A stretch of 11,749 bases of DNA from Bacillota bacterium (GTDB taxonomy: Bacteria; Bacillota_A; Clostridia; Peptostreptococcales; Anaerovoracaceae). The notes beneath the pieces are model-generated. The model worked only from the letters and a program-made list of their open reading frames with translations, made no database searches and was not told the origin of the DNA. The stretch spans positions 1 to 11,749 of the forward strand of contig JAFYPY010000078.1 in NCBI GenBank assembly GCA_017547345.1. Direction: 5' to 3'. Positions within the stretch are counted from its first letter, which is position 1, and each line of letters starts with the position of its first letter. Positions 1 to 6,375 of this stretch are shown here, piece by piece. The position numbers were made by a program, and so were the translations under genes.

Positions 1-34
1 CATATATAAAAGATTGAAGATGTGTAGTATTCAT
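1..34 (-). CDS. LysR-type transcriptional regulator, N-terminal fragment (runs off left edge)
   Basis: Reading leftwards on the minus strand from an ATG at 34-32, the frame stays open to the window edge and gives MNTTHLQSFIY. This resembles the start of LysR-type regulators, where a Met-Asn-x-x-x-Leu-x-x-Phe stretch forms the first helix of the winged helix-turn-helix. A GAAAGG ribosome binding site (46-41 on the minus strand) lies six bases before the ATG. The gene is divergent from the hydantoinase operon, which is the classic LysR arrangement, and the shared intergenic region contains a dyad of T-N11-A form. Only 11 codons are visible, so the family call rests on N-terminal resemblance, start signal and context. 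It would probably sense a pathway substrate or intermediate and control the operon and itself (inference). Confidence 0.6.
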   Translation of the reverse strand, partial: MNTTHLQSFIY

Positions 35-123
35 AATTGACCTTTCTTTTTTAGTTATAGCAATTAACAAGCATGTCTTTGTTCTTTGTTGCATATATAA
101 ATATTAAGCAATATTAACAATCT

Positions 124-152
124 ATTGTAACATAAATGTTATGATTCATCAA
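124..152 (-). promoter_or_regulatory. Candidate promoter for the divergent LysR-type gene
   Basis: On the minus strand, TTGATG (152-147) and TACAAT (129-124) are separated by 17 bases, and the -10 is preceded by TG one base upstream (extended -10, TGTTACAAT). Transcription would start near 117, leaving a leader of about 80 bases before the ATG at 34. The dyad centred near 181.5 would then lie about 65 bases upstream of the start, a typical LysR autoregulatory position. This is a consensus match by eye only; the region is AT-rich and chance matches are common. Confidence 0.4.
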
Positions 153-169
153 TGTAAAATTTTTTCCAG

Positions 170-215
170 CTGTTTTCGGTATTTCGAAAACCAGTTATGA
201 TTTTCCCGAAAACAG
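170..215. promoter_or_regulatory. Candidate LysR operator: inverted and direct repeats of a CGAAAAC half-site
   Basis: Three copies of one half-site lie here. CTGTTTTCGG (170-179) is the exact reverse complement of CCGAAAACAG (206-215). A middle copy, CGAAAAC (185-191), forms a tight dyad with GTTTTCG (172-178) across six bases. The tight dyad contains T-N11-A (176 and 188), the core form of LysR boxes. The middle and right copies repeat directly 22 bases apart, about two helical turns. With the plus-strand -10 proposed at 239-244, the dyad centre falls near -70 and the right half-site near -45 to -36, matching the recognition and activation sites of LysR promoters. The central CGAA also resembles PurR boxes, but the spacing differs. 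The repeats are seen; the regulator is inferred. Confidence 0.5.
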
Positions 216-216
216 T

Positions 217-244
217 TTGAGGAAAAATATGATAATATTATAAC
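217..244 (+). promoter_or_regulatory. Candidate promoter for the hydantoinase operon
   Basis: TTGAGG (217-222) and TATAAC (239-244) are 16 bases apart and lie directly after the right half-site of the repeat operator. Transcription would start near 251, giving a leader of about 83 bases before the hydantoinase ATG. A weak -35 beside an activation-type site fits a promoter needing an activator. Other AT-rich -10-like hexamers overlap this stretch (for example GATAAT at 231-236), so the exact element is uncertain. Confidence 0.4.
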
Positions 245-333
245 AAGAAAATGTGCGTTATTTTTACTTACTAAAAATATGGAAACACTGTCTAGAACGG
301 AAGGGACAGAATTTAGCATAAAGGAGAACTCAT

Positions 334-1737
334 ATGAAGACGCTTGTTAAAAACGGAACGATAGTAACTTCGACTAACGAATTTGTCGCAGATATCCTAA
401 TCGAAAACGAAAAGATTGCCTTAATCGGACAAAATCTTGAAGACTCCGAAGCTACTGTAATTGATGCTACAGGTAAGTATGTTTTACCTGGTGGTGTAGA
501 CAATCACTCACATTTTGAAGCGCTTAATACAGACGGCGTTACAACAAATGCAGGTTATGACACTACATGGGTTGTATTAAAGGGCGGTACAACAACAATT
601 GTTGACTTCTGTACAAACGAACCTGGTATGAACCTAATGGAATCTTTAGACTATAGACTAAATGTTCGTGCGAAGGGTAAACTTGCACCAGACATGGCTC
701 TACATGCATGTTGTACAGACTTTACAGAAGAAACTTTGGACGAAATTCCTAAAATGATTGAATTTGGTGTACCAAGCATGAAGCTTTTCTTAGCTTACAA
801 ACCAACACCATTATATATGGATGACTTTAAGTATCTAAGCTGCTTAAAGAAAGCTGCGGAACACGGTATGACAATGATGGTACATGCAGAAAACCCAGAT
901 GTTCTTGATTTCGAAAGAAACTCAATGGCAGAAAAGGGCTGCTTAGAACCAAAGTACCACTATATGACAAGACCTCCTTACGGAGAAGCTGAAGCGGTTT
1001 CAAGAGCAATTAGATTCGCAGACGCAGCAGGATGTCCTCTTTGTGTAGTACATGTAAGCTGTATCGAAGCTGCAAAGGTTATTCAGGAAGCAAGAGCTAA
1101 GGGCTCATTAGTAATTGGCGAAACTTGTCCACATTACTTAGTATTAGACAAACACAAAATGGATGATCCTGATTTCGATCAGGCTTGCAGATGGGTATGC
1201 TCACCTCCATTAAGAGATGAAGAAGATAGAGAATACTTATGGAAGTGTTTAAACCACGACTGGTTATCAATCGTAGGTTCTGACAACGCTTCTATTCCAT
1301 TATATCAGAAGCATTGGGGCGAAGGAGACTTCAGAACTATACCTAATGGATGTCCAGGCGCTGGAGACAGATTAAACGCATTATGGACATATGGCGTAGC
1401 AAAGGGTAAGATGACTAAGCAGAAATTAGTTGATGTATTTGCTACACAGCCAGCAAAATTAAATGGTATTTTCCCTCAGAAGGGTACAATTGATATCGGT
1501 TCCGATGGTGACCTTGTAATCTTTGACCCAGAATATAAGGGAACAATCACATTAGAAAGCAACCCAACTGGTGTTGACTACAATATTTTTGAAGGTATGG
1601 AACAGATTGGTCGTGCTGACACAGTAATTCTTCGTGGTGAAGTAGTTGTAGAAGGCGGCGAATACTTAGACAAACCAGTAATGGGTAAGTTTATACCTGG
1701 TAAGCCATACGGATTAGCTTATGAACTTAAAAAATAA
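334..1737 (+). CDS. hydA: D-hydantoinase / dihydropyrimidinase (cyclic amidohydrolase)
   Basis: This 467-residue cytoplasmic enzyme has the usual family length. It should open a cyclic diamide (hydantoin or dihydropyrimidine) to an N-carbamoyl amino acid. All metal and catalytic positions of the binuclear family are present: H58 and H60 (HSH after PGGVD), the Lys that becomes carboxylated at K150 (SMKLF), Y155, H184 (VHAEN), H240 (VHVSC) and D317 (GSDNAS). Substrate-backbone contacts are S290 (CSPPLR) and N338 (IPNG). The start is set by AAGGAG at 321-326, seven bases before the ATG. It is the first gene after the divergent promoter and its stop overlaps the ribosome binding site of the RidA-family gene. 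The loop after HSH (about 61-72) and the SDNAS motif differ from classic D-hydantoinases, so the substrate is open. Allantoinase or a HyuA-like purine-pathway enzyme are alternatives. Confidence 0.9.
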   Translation: MKTLVKNGTIVTSTNEFVADILIENEKIALIGQNLEDSEATVIDATGKYVLPGGVDNHSHFEALNTDGVTTNAGYDTTWVVLKGGTTTIVDFCTNEPGMNLMESLDYRLNVRAKGKLAPDMALHACCTDFTEETLDEIPKMIEFGVPSMKLFLAYKPTPLYMDDFKYLSCLKKAAEHGMTMMVHAENPDVLDFERNSMAEKGCLEPKYHYMTRPPYGEAEAVSRAIRFADAAGCPLCVVHVSCIEAAKVIQEARAKGSLVIGETCPHYLVLDKHKMDDPDFDQACRWVCSPPLRDEEDREYLWKCLNHDWLSIVGSDNASIPLYQKHWGEGDFRTIPNGCPGAGDRLNALWTYGVAKGKMTKQKLVDVFATQPAKLNGIFPQKGTIDIGSDGDLVIFDPEYKGTITLESNPTGVDYNIFEGMEQIGRADTVILRGEVVVEGGEYLDKPVMGKFIPGKPYGLAYELKK

Positions 1738-1748
1738 GGAGAAATAAG

Positions 1749-2204
1749 ATGGGCGTATACGAAAATCTAAAAAGAGATGGTTATGTTATTCCTCAAGCTG
1801 TAGAAGCAAAGGGATTATACAAGCCAGTTAATCAGACTGGCAACTTATTATATACTTCTGGACAGGGAAGCATCGAAAACGGTGTAAACTTAACTGGTCG
1901 CGTTGGAATTGATGTTACTCTTGAAGAAGCACAGCATGCTGCAGAAGTTTGTATGTTAAATACACTGGCAGCAGTTGAAAGTTACCTTGGCGATCTAAAC
2001 AAGGTAAAGAAAGTTGTAAAGGTTCTTGCATTTGTTGCAGGAGCAGATGATTTCACTCAGCAGGCACAGGTTGTCAATGCGGCATCAGAAGTTTTGATTT
2101 CCGCTTTTGGTGAAGAAGGCAGACATGCAAGATCAGCAATTGGAACAAACAACCTACCGCTTGGACTTACAGTAGAAATCGAAACAATTTTCGAGGTAGA
2201 ATAA
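1749..2204 (+). CDS. RidA family (YjgF/YER057c/UK114) reactive-intermediate deaminase
   Basis: This 151-residue protein is longer than E. coli RidA (about 128) and fits the roughly 150-residue RidA-like subgroup. RidA proteins form trimers and hydrolyse reactive enamines and imines, such as 2-aminoacrylate, that PLP-dependent dehydratases release. The substrate-anchoring arginine is present as R128 (HARSAIG), and E143 (VEIET) occupies the conserved acidic position. The C-terminal ending, LTVEIETIFEVE, is typical of the family. AAGGAG (1736-1741) overlaps the upstream stop codon and lies seven bases before the ATG, so translation is probably coupled to the hydantoinase. The next gene is a PLP ammonia-lyase whose product is exactly what RidA removes. 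That neighbour supports the housekeeping-detoxification role, but a dedicated hydrolytic step in the pathway is also possible. Confidence 0.88.
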   Translation: MGVYENLKRDGYVIPQAVEAKGLYKPVNQTGNLLYTSGQGSIENGVNLTGRVGIDVTLEEAQHAAEVCMLNTLAAVESYLGDLNKVKKVVKVLAFVAGADDFTQQAQVVNAASEVLISAFGEEGRHARSAIGTNNLPLGLTVEIETIFEVE

Positions 2205-2217
2205 CGGAGGCTGCATT

Positions 2218-3195
2218 ATGAGAGGTCAAAATTTAAGAAAAGTTACAGTCGCAGATTTAGTGGTTGCAAAGAATCGTTTAAGCCAGTACTTAAGCAAGAC
2301 TCCATTAGTATCCAGCGAACTGTTAAATATCCACCTTGGTGGTAAGGTTTACTTAAAACTTGAAAGCCTTCAGCCAACAGGTTCCTACAAGATTAGAGGA
2401 GCACTTAACAAGAGCATAAGCCTTATGGAAGAACATGGAAATGATGTATCAACAATTACAGCATCTTCCGGTAACCATGGTTTATCTTGTGCATATGCAG
2501 CTAAACTTTTAGGAATGGAATCAAAGGTTTATGTACCGGTAACTACACCTCAGATTAAGAAGGATAGCATTAGAGCCTTAGGTGCTCAGCTAGTAGAAAT
2601 CGGAGCTACATATGATGAGTCTTTCATCGACGCTTGCAAAGAAGCAGAAAGCTCAACAACATTAAACTATGTTCACCCTGTATCAGACGTGGATGTAGTT
2701 GCAGCACAAGGCACAATCGGTTTAGAAATCTTAGAACAGCTAGAAGATGTTGAACAGATTCTTATTCCACTTGGTGGCGGCGGACTTTCCTCAGGTATAG
2801 CTTTCGCAATCAAGAACATGAAGCCTAGTGTAAAAGTAATATCTGTTATGCCAGAGGGTTCGGATGTATATGTAAAGAGTAGAGAAGCAGGTAAGCTTGT
2901 CGAAATCGAAGGCCCACACTCAATCGCCGATGCGGTAGTAAGAAGATGTGGTGAAGAATATCTATTCCCTTACATCGAAGAGTATGTAGACGAAATCATA
3001 ACAGTAACTGAAGACAGCATTATGGAAGCTATCAAGGCGGCCGCTGTTTATGGAAAGGTCACTTTAGAAGGTGCAGGCGCAATGCCGCTAGCAGCAGTTC
3101 TAGAGGACAAAGCACTACTACAGAAGAAGACAGTTCTTATCTGCAGTGGTGGTAACATCGATGCTAATCTTTTCAAAGATTGCATAAATAAATAA
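2218..3195 (+). CDS. PLP-dependent serine/threonine ammonia-lyase (TdcB/IlvA catalytic domain only)
   Basis: This 325-residue fold-type II PLP enzyme should remove ammonia from threonine, serine or a related 3-hydroxy (or 3-amino) amino acid, giving a 2-oxo acid. The Schiff-base lysine is K58 in TGSYKIRGA. SSGNHG (83-88) is the substrate carboxylate loop, GGGGL (186-190) binds the PLP phosphate, and S310 in CSGGN contacts the pyridine nitrogen. It lacks the C-terminal ACT-type regulatory region of biosynthetic IlvA (over 500 residues), so it is of the catabolic TdcB length. The start is fixed by GGAGG (2206-2210) seven bases before the ATG. It follows the RidA-family gene by 13 bases. Serine racemase, threo-3-hydroxyaspartate ammonia-lyase and hydroxyectoine-pathway EutB share this fold and length and cannot be excluded. 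It is much shorter than 2,3-diaminopropionate ammonia-lyase (YgeX). Confidence 0.85.
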   Translation: MRGQNLRKVTVADLVVAKNRLSQYLSKTPLVSSELLNIHLGGKVYLKLESLQPTGSYKIRGALNKSISLMEEHGNDVSTITASSGNHGLSCAYAAKLLGMESKVYVPVTTPQIKKDSIRALGAQLVEIGATYDESFIDACKEAESSTTLNYVHPVSDVDVVAAQGTIGLEILEQLEDVEQILIPLGGGGLSSGIAFAIKNMKPSVKVISVMPEGSDVYVKSREAGKLVEIEGPHSIADAVVRRCGEEYLFPYIEEYVDEIITVTEDSIMEAIKAAAVYGKVTLEGAGAMPLAAVLEDKALLQKKTVLICSGGNIDANLFKDCINK

Positions 3196-3206
3196 AATTT
3201 TTTAAG

Positions 3207-3284
3207 AAAAGGAGGAAAATCTTACTAAACTTTTAATTCGGAATGATATTAATGTTTATTAAGACAAAGAAAAGATGGAAGTAA
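3207..3284 (+). promoter_or_regulatory. Displaced Shine-Dalgarno, hairpin and mini-ORF in the transporter leader
   Basis: A strong AAAAGGAGG (3207-3215) has no ATG, GTG or TTG at usable distance; the transporter ATG is 59 bases further on with only AAAGAAAAG beside it. Between them CTTACTAAAC (3221-3230) pairs with GTTTATTAAG (3254-3263) with one mismatch, and TTAAT (3233-3237) pairs with ATTAA (3248-3252) inside it. Folding would shorten the effective Shine-Dalgarno to ATG distance to about 16 bases. A 13-codon frame, MILMFIKTKKRWK, starts at 3243 and stops at 3284, overlapping the transporter start. Structured spacer or translational coupling are both possible; neither is shown. Confidence 0.4.
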
Positions 3285-4825
3285 TTGATTATGGTATTTT
3301 ATGTTTAGTGCCACCTATCGTGACAGTTGCATTAGCACTTATTACTAAGCACACTCTTTTATCCCTATTATTAGGTATTTGGGTTGGTTCCACAATCATC
3401 AATGGTTGGAATCCAATCGTAGGTGCGATTAACATCCTTCCTAATTTCATGGTACCATCCCTAGGTAACGGATATAATGCTGGTTTAGTATTATTAGTTA
3501 CTTTAGCTGGTGGTATGATCATCATGCTAAGAGAAACTGGCGGTGCTTACGCATTTGCTAAGATGATGTCAAAGAAGATTGACTCACCTAAGAAGGGCCA
3601 GTTACTTACAGCAGTTTCCGCATTAGCATTCTGTTATACAGAACCTTGCCTAATCTTAGGTACAATCATGCGTCCTGTAACAGATGCTGTAAGAATTTCC
3701 AGAGCTAAGTTAGCTTACATGCTAGACTCCCTAGGATGTAACTTAGCATCATTCTCCCCAATCTCCAGCTATGGACCATTCATCACTGGTCTAATTGCTA
3801 CAGAAGTTGCTCTAGCAGGTATCGCTGGCGCAGACGAATGGGGCGTATGGTTAGGAATGTTAAAGTACAACATGTACGCATTATTCGCAATCCTAGCTGT
3901 AATCTTCGTTGCAGTAACTGATTCAAACATCGGTCCTATGTACACAGAAGAAATGAGAGCTAGAAAGACTGGTAAAGTTTTAGGCGATGGCGTACAGCCT
4001 CTAACTCCAGAAAAGAATTTGGAATTCCCTGAAGGTTATGAACCAACATTAGCTTGCTTCGTTCTTCCAATGGCATCCTTATTCATCTCCTTATTCGGAG
4101 TAATCTTCTGGACTGGTGACGTTTTCACAAACGGTTTACTAGGTGCATTCAGAAACGCTAACATCACAACTGCTATCATGGTAGCATTCTGCACAACTGC
4201 ATTAGTTGCAGGTATCATGGGTTGTGTTAAGGGATTATGGAAGCCAGTTAAGGCATTCGATACATTCATCAACGGTATGATCGAACTTATCAGCGTTCCA
4301 TTCATCCTAGTATGCGCATGGTCCTTAGGTTCCGTAGTATCCACAATGGGTACAGGCGCTTACTTAGCAGGTATCGTAGAACAGTACTTAACAGGTGGTT
4401 TAGTTCCAGCTCTAATCTTCGTTGCTGGTGCTGTTATCTCCTTCGCTACTGGTTCATCTTGGGGTACTTGGTCATTATTAATGCCAATCGCATTCCCAAT
4501 GGCAGTACAGTTCGGCATCTCTCCAGAATATATCGTAGGTTGCGTAATTTCCGCAGGTTTATTCGGAGACCAGTGCTCACCAATTTCCGATACAACAGTA
4601 TTATCCTCAACAGGTGGATCTTGTAACCACATCGTTCACGTTATGACTCAGTTACCTTACGGTTTAACAGTAGGTTTCTCCGCATTCTGTGGATTCTTAT
4701 TCGGTGGTCTAACTGGACAGGAAATCGCTTCTATCGGTGTTACTGCAGTAGTATTCTGCGTAGCAATGCTTGTATTAAAGGCTGTTGCAGCTAAGACTGC
4801 AAAGGCTGACGTAGAAGCAGCTTAA
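3275..4825 (+). CDS. NhaC-family (COG1757-type) Na+/H+ antiporter-like membrane transporter
   Basis: This 516-residue integral membrane protein has roughly a dozen hydrophobic segments, the first at about 7-24. NhaC-family signatures are clear: MRPVTD (132-137) followed by RISRAKLAYMLDS, SPISSYGP (161-168), GSSWGTWSLLMPIA (393-406), and GDQCSPISDTT (431-441) with NHIVHVMTQLPYG. Family members exchange Na+ for H+, and relatives exchange organic acids such as malate and lactate. In place of the acidic Asp-Asp-Tyr pair that I recall just before the MRP motif, this protein has CYTEP (120-124), so coupling may differ. The ATG at 3275 is the only start: an in-frame TAA lies at 3260-3262 and the ribosome binding site is displaced. 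Its place inside a catabolic cluster suggests substrate uptake or product exchange rather than pH homeostasis (inference). Confidence 0.85.
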   Translation: MEVIDYGILCLVPPIVTVALALITKHTLLSLLLGIWVGSTIINGWNPIVGAINILPNFMVPSLGNGYNAGLVLLVTLAGGMIIMLRETGGAYAFAKMMSKKIDSPKKGQLLTAVSALAFCYTEPCLILGTIMRPVTDAVRISRAKLAYMLDSLGCNLASFSPISSYGPFITGLIATEVALAGIAGADEWGVWLGMLKYNMYALFAILAVIFVAVTDSNIGPMYTEEMRARKTGKVLGDGVQPLTPEKNLEFPEGYEPTLACFVLPMASLFISLFGVIFWTGDVFTNGLLGAFRNANITTAIMVAFCTTALVAGIMGCVKGLWKPVKAFDTFINGMIELISVPFILVCAWSLGSVVSTMGTGAYLAGIVEQYLTGGLVPALIFVAGAVISFATGSSWGTWSLLMPIAFPMAVQFGISPEYIVGCVISAGLFGDQCSPISDTTVLSSTGGSCNHIVHVMTQLPYGLTVGFSAFCGFLFGGLTGQEIASIGVTAVVFCVAMLVLKAVAAKTAKADVEAA

Positions 4826-4877
4826 TTAAAACTATAAAAAATAGTGATCGAAAAGCTATAAACATAGTATTGGTTTT

Positions 4878-4904
4878 GAGGCAGTAGATTTTATCTGCTG
4901 CCTC
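4878..4904 (+). other. Intercistronic hairpin before the amidohydrolase gene
   Basis: GAGGCAGTAGA (4878-4888) pairs with TCTGCTGCCTC (4894-4904) over 11 base pairs with one G-U and a five-base TTTTA loop. There is no T-run after it, so it is not a standard intrinsic terminator. It ends 13 bases before the GGAGG of the next gene. It may mark an mRNA processing or stability boundary, or modulate translation of the amidohydrolase. Confidence 0.55.
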
Positions 4905-4927
4905 TAAACTTAGATATGGAGGAATAT

Positions 4928-6349
4928 ATGAAGAGAGTAGACATGATTGTAAAGGCTCCTTTTTTTTATACAATGGAAGGAGAAGGCCTAGGTTATAAAG
5001 AAGGCGTAGCAATGGTTGTTGACGGAAGCAAAATTGTAGAATTTGTTCCTGCAGATGAAGTTGATAACCTATATACAGCAGAAGAAGTTTTAGAATTAGA
5101 TCATCATGCAGTAATGCCAGGTTTCATTGATGGTCATATGCACACATCCGACAACTTATTCAGAGGTTTAGCACAGGATACTAACAGCTGGATGATGTTT
5201 GGTCTTCAACCATTTGCAAATGCAGGTAGATGGGATGAAAGAATTTCTGCTGGAAGACTTTCAATTATCGAAGCTATCAAAGCTGGTACTACTACTCTTG
5301 GTGACTATCATTATGTAATGGATGAAACAACTGACTTTATCCATAAGACAGGCGCAAGAGGTAACCTTACAATGATGCTTCGTGCGGCTAAGCAGAAAGT
5401 TTATAAACCTGGCGAATTATATGAATTTGAAGATGAAGCAGGCGAAATCGGCCTAAAAGAAAATATCGAATTATATGACAAGTGGCACAACAAGGATAAC
5501 AGAATTCGTATCTTGTTTGGACCACAGGGCGCAGACTTCGTATCACCTGAACTATTATTAAAGATTCAGAAGGCTGCAAAAGAAAGAAACACAAAAGTAC
5601 ATATGCATGTACAGCAGGGAGACAGAGAAACTTATCAGATCGAAAAGAGATATGGTAAGCGTCCTGCAGCATTCCTAGATGAACTTGGATATTTAGATGA
5701 AACTCTAATTGCAGTACATTTAACAGACTGTAAAGACGAAGAAGCTGCTCTAATCGCAAAGAGAGGCGCAAGCATGATCGTTAACCCAGGCTCCATTGCA
5801 ATTATTGACGGTATCGTATGTCCAAGCATGGCATTCCAGGAAGCAGGCGGTAATGTAGCTTTAGGTTCCGACCAGGCACCAGGAAACAACTGCCACAATA
5901 TTATCAACGAAATGAAGAATATCTGCTTGTTCAACAAGCTAAAATATCAGAATCCAGAAATTATGCCTGCATGGAGAGCATTAAGAATGGCAACAATCGA
6001 AGGTGCTAAGGCAGTTGGTGTAGACGATATTACAGGTTCATTAGAACCAGGCAAACAGGCAGACTTTATTGCAATAGATCTAAACTGCATATCAATGATG
6101 CCAGTTTATACACATCCAATGAGAAACATCGTACCTAACCTAGTTTACAGTGCAAGAGGCAACGAAGTTGCACTTTCAGTAGTAGCTGGTAAGGTAATTA
6201 TGAAGGATCAGAAGGTTCTTAATGTAGACGAAGAACAGATCAAGAGTGAAGTTGCTAAGCTTCCAGTAGAAGTTGGTAAGAGAGCAGAAAAAGAATTTAA
6301 TGAAATCAATGGTACAAATGCTCAGTTCATGAGATCTGACAGACTATAA
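4928..6349 (+). CDS. TRZ/ATZ-type amidohydrolase (deaminase-like metallohydrolase)
   Basis: This 473-residue protein is a mononuclear-metal amidohydrolase of the TRZ/ATZ, SsnA and MtaD-like group, which hydrolyse amino or halogen groups on purines, pterins and triazines. Metal ligands are H70 and H72 (GHMHTSDNLFRGL), H227 (HMHVQQ), H264 (AVHLTD) and D315 (GSDQAPGNN). LEPGKQADFIAID (372-384) is the typical end-of-barrel motif. In many deaminases the third ligand is followed by Glu three residues on; here it is Q230, so the reaction may differ. I chose the ATG at 4928 because GGAGG (4918-4922) lies five bases before it; the in-frame ATG at 4916 overlaps that ribosome binding site. Together with the hydantoinase it gives two ring-acting hydrolases in one locus. 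8-oxoguanine deaminase, SAH/MTA deaminase or creatinine-type iminohydrolase are open possibilities. Confidence 0.82.
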   Translation: MKRVDMIVKAPFFYTMEGEGLGYKEGVAMVVDGSKIVEFVPADEVDNLYTAEEVLELDHHAVMPGFIDGHMHTSDNLFRGLAQDTNSWMMFGLQPFANAGRWDERISAGRLSIIEAIKAGTTTLGDYHYVMDETTDFIHKTGARGNLTMMLRAAKQKVYKPGELYEFEDEAGEIGLKENIELYDKWHNKDNRIRILFGPQGADFVSPELLLKIQKAAKERNTKVHMHVQQGDRETYQIEKRYGKRPAAFLDELGYLDETLIAVHLTDCKDEEAALIAKRGASMIVNPGSIAIIDGIVCPSMAFQEAGGNVALGSDQAPGNNCHNIINEMKNICLFNKLKYQNPEIMPAWRALRMATIEGAKAVGVDDITGSLEPGKQADFIAIDLNCISMMPVYTHPMRNIVPNLVYSARGNEVALSVVAGKVIMKDQKVLNVDEEQIKSEVAKLPVEVGKRAEKEFNEINGTNAQFMRSDRL

Positions 6350-6375
6350 GGCCTGAATTCATCATAAGACAACAC

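Noticed and set aside
288..309. CTGTC/GACAG hairpin with ACGG in its loop, upstream of the hydantoinase, considered as a guanidine-II (mini-ykkC) riboswitch.
   Set aside because: That motif needs two stems each closed by an exact ACGR tetraloop. Here there is one five-pair stem with a 12-base loop.
3197..3203. T-run after the ammonia-lyase gene, considered as an intrinsic terminator.
   Set aside because: No GC-rich hairpin precedes it; the bases before it are AT-rich coding end and stop codon.
4036..4632. Open frames on the minus strand (4036-4344 and 4360-4632) and in the alternative plus frame (4312-4626) inside the transporter gene.
   Set aside because: They lie wholly within a well-supported membrane protein gene, lack ribosome binding sites and show no recognisable protein features. 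They look like by-products of its biased codon use.
4916..4927. Upstream ATG at 4916 as start of the amidohydrolase.
   Set aside because: It overlaps the GGAGG ribosome binding site that serves the ATG at 4928, and nothing resembling a ribosome binding site lies before it.
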